NCBI RefSeq assembly: GCF_003205615.1
Contig: NZ_PYBV01000018.1
Location: 81,897-145,896, forward strand
Source of the DNA: Micromonospora arborensis
GTDB lineage: Bacteria > Actinomycetota > Actinomycetes > Mycobacteriales > Micromonosporaceae
Length of the DNA: 64,000 bases
Direction of reading: 5' to 3'
The notes under the pieces were generated by a model. That model saw nothing but the letters and a program-made list of their open reading frames with translations, was not told the origin of the DNA and did not search any database. Positions 46,517 to 53,500 of this stretch are shown here, piece after piece. Positions within the stretch are counted from its first letter, which is position 1. Each line of letters begins with the position of its first letter. Made by a program: the position numbers and the translations under genes.

Positions 46517-47575
46517 TCAGCCGGGGAGCCGGGGCATGATCACGGTGTGACCGCCATCGTCGGTAGGCGGATCTCCAGGCAGCGGCCGAGTCCCCGGTGC
46601 TCCCGGCATGGGCTGCGTCGCCTCCGGGGGCGCAGCGGGATCGTCCGGCCGAGCACCGTAGACCCCACCGGCGGCAGGGCGCGGGGACGGCACGGCGCCC
46701 CAACCGGCGGCCGGTGGCTGCTGGCCGTACACCTGGCCAGGGCGACCGGGCGCGGCCGGCGACCCACCGCCGGCGCGATAGGTGGTGCCGCCGGGGTTGC
46801 CCGGAAGGATGCCGGTCGGCTCGTCGGACGGCCTCCGATCCTGCCGCGAGCGACGGAACAGCAGCACGATGAGCAGCAACCCGATCGCCACCAGCACGAC
46901 GCCGAAGATCATCACCGGTGATTTTCCGCCGGACGACTCCGCAGCGGCCGCCGAGGTGTCCGGCGCAGCGGACGCGCCGCCCAGCGCCGCCGGGGTCACC
47001 ACCTCGTCGACGGTCGCGACCTCGGTCGGGCTCGGGGTGGGCGTCGCCTTCTTCGACGGCGTCGGAGAAGGCGTGACCCGCGCGCCGGTCACCTTCGCCG
47101 TGTCGCTGCCCCGACCCAACTCCTGACCCGCCATGCTGACGCCCGCGCCGGTCACGACGAGCCCGCCACCAGGGGCACCGGCGGCGAACGTCACCCGGTA
47201 CCGCACCGTGATGCCCTTGCCCTTGCACAGGGTCGGCTTCGTCGGGGACGTCTGCGCGGTCGTCACGCTGCCACCACCGCCGGACACACCCACCGGCAAC
47301 CAGTGCCCACCCGCGTTGACCTCGACCTTCACCTGGTCGGCCTGCAGACCTCGAAGGCGCAGACCCAGCGCGGTACGCAGCACGACGCACCCGTCGGTGC
47401 GCTTACGCACCGCGACGTTCACCCCCTGTGGGGATCCGCCGGCGGCGAAGCTGCTGGCGGCACCCACCCGGACCGAGTCGTCGTCGGCCAACGCCGGGGA
47501 CGCACCGAGCATCACCAGGCCGCCCACCAGACCGCAGACCGCCGCGAGCTGTGCCGCGCGTCGACGCACCGTCAT
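46517..47575 (-). CDS. Secreted/membrane-anchored protein with Pro-rich cytoplasmic tail
   Basis: 352 residues from the ATG at 47575 (GAGGTGATC upstream). The signal peptide is MTVRRRAAQLAAVCGLVGGLVMLGASPALA. The extracytoplasmic domain (about residues 30-200) has paired cysteines (GCVVLRT and TLCKGKG). A Ser/Thr/Pro-rich linker (TPSPTPSKKATPTPSP) leads to a single transmembrane segment (SPVMIFGVVLVAIGLLLIVLLF near residue 220) and a Pro/Gly-rich cytoplasmic tail of about 115 residues. It resembles uncharacterised actinobacterial wall-surface proteins; no sortase motif is visible before the membrane helix. Possibly a membrane sensor. Function unknown; adjacent to manB. Confidence 0.65.
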   Translation of the reverse strand: MTVRRRAAQLAAVCGLVGGLVMLGASPALADDDSVRVGAASSFAAGGSPQGVNVAVRKRTDGCVVLRTALGLRLRGLQADQVKVEVNAGGHWLPVGVSGGGGSVTTAQTSPTKPTLCKGKGITVRYRVTFAAGAPGGGLVVTGAGVSMAGQELGRGSDTAKVTGARVTPSPTPSKKATPTPSPTEVATVDEVVTPAALGGASAAPDTSAAAAESSGGKSPVMIFGVVLVAIGLLLIVLLFRRSRQDRRPSDEPTGILPGNPGGTTYRAGGGSPAAPGRPGQVYGQQPPAAGWGAVPSPRPAAGGVYGARPDDPAAPPEATQPMPGAPGTRPLPGDPPTDDGGHTVIMPRLPG

Positions 47576-47790
47576 GATCACCTCGCCGTTCTCCCCGGGT
47601 GGGGTACGCGGGTCAGGCTACTACCGGCCCACCTGCACCGCCGGTCATAGAGCGCCCCAGATGTGCGCCGCGTTACGGTTTGCGGCCCGGCCAGCCGACC
47701 TGCTCCTGCTGCGATCTCAGCCAGCGCCCGACGCCACCCGGCAGCGGCGTCAGCCGCACGCCGGCCACGCGCCGGCCACGCGCCGGCCAT

Positions 47791-47864
47791 GATCCACTCC
47801 ACGTCGGCGATGTGGGGCTATCCCCGTCCTTGGATGCCCCAACTTCGCCGATCTGGAGTCGATC
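47791..47864. repeat. Palindromic repeat family A, copy 2 (74 bases)
   Basis: An imperfect palindrome from GATCCACTCC to GGAGTCGATC. The arms share the core TCGGCGA with complement TCGCCGA, and GGGGCTATCC with GGATGCCCC. About two thirds of positions match the copies at 23096 and 48744. It lies in intergenic DNA. Confidence 0.8.
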
Positions 47865-47896
47865 ACCCTCCGTGCGGTCGGTCCGGGGTGATCCGG

Positions 47897-48052
47897 GGCG
47901 ACGGGCCCAGGCGACCCGCGGGGCGACGGGCCCGGGCGACCCGCGCGGCGACGGGCCCGGATGACCCACGCGGGGGCGGTCCCGGACGACCCGCGCGGGG
48001 CGTTCGGTCCCGGATGATCCGCGCGGCAGCGGGCCCGGGCGACCCGCGCGGG
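47897..48052. repeat. Tandem repeat of ~25-base GC-rich unit, about six copies
   Basis: Imperfect units of the type GGCGACGGGCCCGGGCGACC-CGCGC follow each other from 47897. The variation is mostly in GACGG/GGCGGT and CGACCCG/TGATCCG positions. It ends shortly before the endonuclease V stop. Confidence 0.7.
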
Positions 48053-48073
48053 CGGCCGGGGTGTTCGGTGCAA

Positions 48074-48733
48074 TCAGTTGGGGTCTTCGCTGCGGGCGAG
48101 GGCATCGCGGCAGAGTCGGTCGGCGGTGCGGGTGGTCTCCGGCAGCCGAAACCGCGGGGTGAGCGCGAGCACCTGCGCGGTCGCGTTCGCCAGACTCATC
48201 CGATGGCCGACGCTGACGAAGACCGGCTTCACCCCGTCCCGCGTCCGCAGCACCCGGCCGACAATGTCACCGCCGTCGCGCAACGGCGACCAGGCACCAC
48301 GCTCGGCGGGCGGCGGATCCCACGTCCCGACCAGCGGGGTCTTCCCCACCCCGATCGCGGGTAACCCGGTGACCACCCCGAGGTGGCAGGCAAGTCCGAA
48401 CCGACGCGGATGCGCCAGCCCGTGCCCGTCGCACACCAGCAGGTCCGGGACATTGGTCAGGCGGTCCAACGCGGTGAGCAGCGCGGGCAACTCACGAAAG
48501 GCGAACAACCCCGGCACGTAGCCGAACGCGGGCCGTCCCACACCGACGGCGGAGTCCACAACCGTCAAGCTCCGGGCATCCAGCACCGTCACGGCCGCCG
48601 CCAGAAGGTCACCCCCCGGGGAGTACGCGACGTCCAGGCCGGCCACCGTCGCGGGCGCGCTCGGCCCCGGCCCAACCAGGTCGACCAACGGCCGCAACTC
48701 CTCCTGTACGACCACCGCCTCCGCTTCCGTCAA
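48074..48733 (-). CDS. nfi: Endonuclease V
   Basis: 219 residues from the TTG at 48733. The family signature is intact: VAGLDVAYS (first metal Asp), YVPGLFAFRELPALL (Glu) and LLVCDGHGLAHPRRFGLACHLG (Asp and His), then IGVGKTPLVG. Endonuclease V nicks DNA or RNA near deoxyinosine or inosine and repairs deaminated adenine. The family usually begins near LTEAEA, matching this TTG start. An ATG at 48757 also exists but lies within the family-A palindrome that ends at the gene's 5' edge, so translation from there would include repeat-derived residues. Cytoplasmic. Confidence 0.9.
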   Translation of the reverse strand: MTEAEAVVVQEELRPLVDLVGPGPSAPATVAGLDVAYSPGGDLLAAAVTVLDARSLTVVDSAVGVGRPAFGYVPGLFAFRELPALLTALDRLTNVPDLLVCDGHGLAHPRRFGLACHLGVVTGLPAIGVGKTPLVGTWDPPPAERGAWSPLRDGGDIVGRVLRTRDGVKPVFVSVGHRMSLANATAQVLALTPRFRLPETTRTADRLCRDALARSEDPN

Positions 48734-48743
48734 GGCGCCCCAT

Positions 48744-48818
48744 GATCCACTCAACATCGCCGACCTGGGGCTATCCCCCGGCTGCGGATACCCCCATGTC
48801 GCCGAGCTGGCGTCGATC
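48744..48818. repeat. Palindromic repeat family A, copy 3 (75 bases) at the nfi start
   Basis: A near-complete palindrome (GATCCACTCAACATCGCC ... GGCGTCGATC) flanked by CAT on the left and ATG on the right, so the outer seven bases (CATGATC) also pair. It lies 10 bases upstream of the preferred nfi start and overlaps an alternative ATG. Confidence 0.8.
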
Positions 48819-48896
48819 ATGCTCGGGGCCGGCCGATCACCCCACACCGATCCTCTTCCTCCGCAGCCCTCCCGATTCGCCCGGCAGCCCCCGCGA

Positions 48897-49553
48897 TCAG
48901 GCGAGACCCAACTCCATGCGGGCACCCTCGATCCAGTGGCCCACCCCATGCGCGCCGCTGTCGACAGCGAGCCCAGCCGCCTCGTCGAGCAGATCGCGGG
49001 CGGCTGCCCGATCGCCGTCGCTCGCCGCCAGGTGCGCCAGGACGATCAGGTTCGCCGCGACGCCCGGAAAGAAGGACAGCTTCCGGCGTAGCCGGGTCGA
49101 CTCCGCCAGTAACTCCCTCGCCGCGTCAACCCGCCCGGCAGCCTGCTCGCCGAAGCAGAGGTGCCGCAGCACGTACGACAAGGTCAGGTCGTCCCCCGCT
49201 GCGGTGGCCAACTCTCGCGCCCGGGCGAAGGCCGGGGCAGCGGTCTCCTGGTCCTGGCGGATCACTTGGTGGACGGTCCCCACCCAGAAGAGCGCCTCAC
49301 CCTCGCCGCGGGCGTCGCCCAGTTCGCGGTAGAGCCCGGCCGCGCGCTCGAAGAGCGGCAGTTCCGCCGCATCCTCCAGCCTGGTATCCAGGAAACGGGC
49401 GTGCAGGATTTTGCCTCGGGCCAGGGCCACATCGGCCTCCACTCCGGCAAGGTCCCGCTCCGCCTCGTCCAGTGGCTTGGCGTCGCCGCCGAAGACCGCC
49501 TGCTCGTAGCGCTCCTGCGCCCGCACGAGGCGAGCATCCACGCCTTCGGCCAT
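48897..49553 (-). CDS. Tetratricopeptide-repeat-like protein
   Basis: 218 residues from the ATG at 49553 (AGGTTAGAG upstream). The protein is almost entirely helical with several TPR-like helix pairs: RYEQAVFGGDAKPLDEAERDLAG, ARGKILHARFLDTRLEDAAEL, AAGLYRELGDARGEGEALFWVGTVHQ and a long repeat ending ARELATAAGDDLTLSYVLRHLCFGEQAAGRVDAARELLAE. Such proteins act as protein-binding scaffolds. A longer frame continues upstream without ribosome-binding support. Neighbouring genes: endonuclease V downstream (its start is 163 bases away), toxin-immunity genes upstream. Function unknown. Confidence 0.7.
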   Translation of the reverse strand: MAEGVDARLVRAQERYEQAVFGGDAKPLDEAERDLAGVEADVALARGKILHARFLDTRLEDAAELPLFERAAGLYRELGDARGEGEALFWVGTVHQVIRQDQETAAPAFARARELATAAGDDLTLSYVLRHLCFGEQAAGRVDAARELLAESTRLRRKLSFFPGVAANLIVLAHLAASDGDRAAARDLLDEAAGLAVDSGAHGVGHWIEGARMELGLA

Positions 49554-49720
49554 CTCTAACCTGCCTCTCATTATTTGTTGCGGGACGCAGGTCCGCGTAG
49601 CCAGCCGCGCCGTGCCTGCCCCGCAACGATGTTTACCCGCAACTCGTCTCGACGATGATGTCAGCCGTGCTGCGACCCTCAACGATCCCCACTCGGGTCC
49701 GCTACCCCGGATTGTGCCGA

Positions 49721-50032
49721 TCAGTCCACGTTGCAGCCGGCAGCGCCGCTAGCGAGCATCATGTGAAAGGCCGTCTCGTCCGGCAGCGCCGGAACACCTG
49801 TGATGGCCTGGGCTACCTGCTCGGCCCTCATTCGGTCGACATTCTCATAGCGGTCTACGTTGCGATAGTCGTCTAGAAAGCGTGTGACCAGACCCGGGTT
49901 GTAGGCCCATGTTCCACGCCGGTGATCCCACAGGAGCGCCTCACCTTGACTCGCGTCAACCACAAAGAGCCCGGCCGGGACCGTGCCCTGGTCGGTCCTG
50001 TAGAGCAGGTAGTACGAGAGCGTGCGGCTCAC
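49721..50032 (-). CDS. Small protein downstream of toxin operon, candidate immunity protein 2
   Basis: 103 residues, GTG start with GGTGAG upstream. It begins with SYYLLYRTDQGTVPAGLFVV, a beta-hairpin pattern also present at the start of the upstream 145-residue gene (SYYLYYQSP). The rest is helical, with DDYRNVDRYENVDRMRAEQVAQAITG and a C-terminal FHMMLASGAAGC. No transmembrane segment or signal peptide. It lies 40 bases past the 145-residue gene and on the same strand as the toxin gene, so it could be a second or paralogous immunity gene. I did not recognise a known immunity family. Confidence 0.55.
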   Translation of the reverse strand: MSRTLSYYLLYRTDQGTVPAGLFVVDASQGEALLWDHRRGTWAYNPGLVTRFLDDYRNVDRYENVDRMRAEQVAQAITGVPALPDETAFHMMLASGAAGCNVD

Positions 50033-50072
50033 CCAAACTCACCGCCAACCTGGGTCTGCACCTGATCAACGT

Positions 50073-50510
50073 CTACGCCATGGCGATGTCGGGGTCCGCG
50101 CCAGGATCACCGGCGGCGCGGAGCTGCTCCTCGAACATGACGAATGTCCGTCGCCGGATTCCGCTAATAATGGCCTGCTCGCTTGGCGTCTCGTGACGCG
50201 CTTCGGCGTCGGCGAGATCCTCGATCGCCCGCACCGTCTCGTAGAGCGCGAAGATGGGTCCTTCACCCTCGAGGTGATGAGCCCTAAACGCCTCCACTTC
50301 CTGCACGAAATCCTCTGCCGTTCGATGGAAGATATCCCCTCCGACGCCTAGCGTTATCTCGACAAAGATGTCGTTTTTCTCGTGCCAACCGCCCGAGTCG
50401 ATGGAAACCCGCCAAACCCGGGCGCCGCCGTCGGCAGTCTCGACGATCTTCACCGGCGACTGGTAATAGAGGTAATAGGACGGCAGCGCGAGGCCGGGCG
50501 TCTCGGTCAT
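50073..50510 (-). CDS. Candidate immunity protein for the adjacent toxin
   Basis: 145 residues; the ATG overlaps the toxin stop as ATGA, which is typical of coupled immunity genes. It begins PSYYLYYQSPVKIVE, followed by a strand-rich part with VWRVSIDSGGWHEKNDIFVEIT. The C-terminal ~45 residues (beginning with ALYETVR and containing LADAEAR and AIISGIRRR) align ungapped with the C-terminal tail of the toxin (VLYEVRR, LAESEGR, AITNGIRLR); I count 20 identical positions of 45. It is acidic and cytoplasmic. Whether it blocks the RelA/SpoT-like domain is inferred from position. Confidence 0.7.
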   Translation of the reverse strand: MTETPGLALPSYYLYYQSPVKIVETADGGARVWRVSIDSGGWHEKNDIFVEITLGVGGDIFHRTAEDFVQEVEAFRAHHLEGEGPIFALYETVRAIEDLADAEARHETPSEQAIISGIRRRTFVMFEEQLRAAGDPGADPDIAMA

Positions 50511-53500
50511 TCAGACTTCTCCTCGAAGGTTGACTGCAATGCCTCCCAGAACAACTGCTGCTCGCGGAGGCGAATGCCGTTCGTAATCGCAAGCTCGCGA
50601 GCTGTCAAGGCCCGGCCCTCCGATTCGGCAAGGGCCTCCACATCGCGGCGCACCTCATAAAGCACATGCTCCCAGACAGCGACAGCGTCAAGCGCGCCCA
50701 AGTGTAAGCGGAATTCGCCTAGGTGACCGTTCCGCATCCGTAGCACGAGCTGCACGTCGCGGTAACCGCTACTCATCGGTGAAATAAATCGATCTTCACA
50801 GCTCACGACAACTATGCCTCGATGCTCCTCGATTCGGCCGAGGCCGGCGTAGAGATCGTCGAGGCTACGGAACTCGACCTTTGCGGCGGCGAGGTCGATC
50901 AGCTTCGACGCATCACCCTGATTCTTGTTCACCTTGTCCTCGGCCCGGCGTCGAGCCTTCGGCCGAGCACGCCAGCCGGGCTCTCCAACACGACGACCAT
51001 CGACCTGTGCCAGGGACACCGCAAGCTCGTTCAGATCCGCCTGCGCCACGGCTGCCGCCGCGTAGAGATCGTCGAGGTAGCGCCTCCGGTAGGCCTCGTC
51101 ACCGCGCCGGAGGTCGTCGAAGCCCGCCTGCGCGACCGGCCCCCGACGCACCTGAATGCTGGCGCTGATCCTCAACTGCTCGTCGGTGAGGGGTGTTGGC
51201 GCTGGCCGGGGTACTTGCCCGTCGGCCGCCCCCCGCTCGACAGCCGCTCCCCGGGCGACGTCGTCGAGCACCTCGGCGAGGACGTCGATAGCCTGCTGAT
51301 GACCGCTCAGGTGATAGAGAGTCAACGGGCGAGCGGTCAGCGAGTTCGCGAGCTCAGGCGTGGACAGGATCATGCGCGCCAGGTCTGGCTGCCGGACCAA
51401 CTGGCGGACCAGATGCTCAGCCAGATCCGGCTCGTTCGCTGGCGGTTCACGACGCGCGCCGTCGAGCATGTCGCGGACCCGACCATCGACGAACAACCGC
51501 ACCACGTCCCGGGCGGACGCCTCATCAAGATCCGACACCAACCGACGGAGGGTAGGCGGGTCGACCACCGTCGCGAATTCAGCGGGACTCACTCCGGCCG
51601 CGAATATCTCGTCCAGACTCCCGGCCATCGAGACGACCCGGGCCGGGCTGCCACTCGGCGGATGCTGACCCGAAGCAGTGCCGGACGACTCGTCGACAGG
51701 CTCGCCGCCCTGCCGTGGCGGAGCCGACCCCGGGCCGTCCAGCAACAGGTACATCCGGTTGATGTACGGGTCGCCGTGGCTGCCGTTGTCGTACGTCGGC
51801 GGGTGTTCCGGCAGGTCGGGGCGCTCGCTGAACCGGCCTCGGGGCAGCCCGCCGAGCGGCATCGGCCGGCCGTCTCCGCTCAGCAGCAGCGCGTCGATGC
51901 CGATCACATCGGGGTACAACGGCCGGTCCCGGATCAGGCCGTTCTGCGGGTCGACGAAGAGCACCGTGCCGTTCTGGTTGAGCGCCACCCAGGCGTGTGA
52001 ACCGCCGTGTGGCGACTCGGTGATCAGGAACGCGTAGCTGCCGTGGCCTCCCAGCAGGAGTTGGTCGCGCAGGTTGCGGTAGCCCCGGTCGGCGGCCTGC
52101 CGGGCCTGCTCGGCGTGTGGACGTTGGCCGGAGGGTGGGGCGAGGAGTTGCTGGAAGCGCCCGCCGGTCACGTCCTCCACCCGGCCTGGGCCGCCTGCCT
52201 CGCCGCGGATCGGGCGCCGGATGTCGCCGTCCAGGTAGCCGTCGAAGGTGCGCGGCGCCGACACCCGGGGCCGCCCGTGCACCCACGTTTCGAACATCGA
52301 CAGCGTGCAGTCGAGGCAGTTGATGCCTCGGGTGGCGTCGGCTGCTGGGCCTCCGTCGTTCAGGAGCCGGAACCAGTTGCCCTGTCGGGGGTCGGCGGTG
52401 CGGGTGACGGCGCCGTCCGGCTCGCGGGGCATCTGGCGTTCCACGTCGACCTGGTGCAGGGCGAGTGGGGGACGCAGTCCCCCGGGCTGTCCGTACGGCC
52501 GGGAGTCGTCGATGGGCGGGGGTACGTCGTCGCCGGTGAGCCGGGACGGCCCGGTGGTCTCCACCGCGCCGAGCGCGAGCGCGCCCACGTCCCTGTTGGC
52601 GTGCTCGAAGACAGCGGCGCCGATGTCCACGACCGCCGGCGCCGTGGTGCCGGCCAGCACCGCGTCTGCCAGGTCACGCCATTGGGCGTACGCGCGTGTC
52701 TCATCGTTCGCGGCCCGCTGCCAGCCGTCGGCCCATCGTCGGTGGCCCGCTTGGTGCAACTGTCGGGCGTAGGTGGCGTACTCGATGGCTCTGCGATCGT
52801 GCTCGGCGGCCCGGGCGCGTAGTCGGGTGGCCTCTGCCTGCCGACGATTGTGCTCGAACCCGGCCCGCTGCGATTCGTAGTGGCCCTGGTAGCGCCGCCG
52901 CTCGGCGGCTTCCGCCTCGGCGGCCCACTGCGCCGCGTACGCGGCGTTGGTTTCGATCGTGGGCACCGACGTGTCGCCGAACGCCGCCACGTCGACGGGG
53001 ATCGACGCTCTGCCCCGGGCCGGATGGGCAGGTGCGAGCACGTCCCGTGTGGGAGTGCGCGAGGGTCCGGCGAATCGGCCCACCACCGGTGGGGTGGGGG
53101 TGACCGGCGGCGGGTTGTTGGTCGTGGTCGGGGCGGCGAAGGTGACCGGCGCTGGCGAACCGGTGCCGGTCGACGGAGACCAGGCGACCGGGCCGGAGGT
53201 GGTGGCGTGCGGCGAGTTGCCGAGGTGGCCCGGCGCGACACCGGTGGCCGGTTCGATGGCCCCGACCACCGACGCCGGCGCGGCCACCGACGAAAGCCGC
53301 GGATCAGCAGCCACCGACGAGAGCCGCGGATCCGCCGCCGCCGACGAAGGCCCCGGATCGGCCGCCGCCGACGAGAGCCCCGGATCCGCCGCCACCGACG
53401 AAAGCCGCGGATCGGCCGCCACCGACGAGAGACTCGGATCGGTCGCCGCCGACGACAGCGTGGGGTCGGCGGCGACCGGGGCCCCCGCCCTCTCCGCCAG

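Larger units (their letters stand above)
47576..48073. other. Gene-free region with palindromic and tandem repeats
   Basis: 498 bases containing, in order, promoter space for the secreted protein gene, three copies of an 11-base unit (CCGGCCACGCG) at 47761-47790, a full family-A palindrome at 47791-47864 and a six-unit tandem repeat at 47897-48052. Open frames in it follow the repeats and are not credible genes. Confidence 0.7.

Noticed and set aside
53283..53471. CRISPR-like regular spacing of 27-base units
   Set aside because: Units are in frame, encode a 9-residue repeat with no spacers, and lie inside a long gene; the same reasoning rules out the array at 47897-48052.
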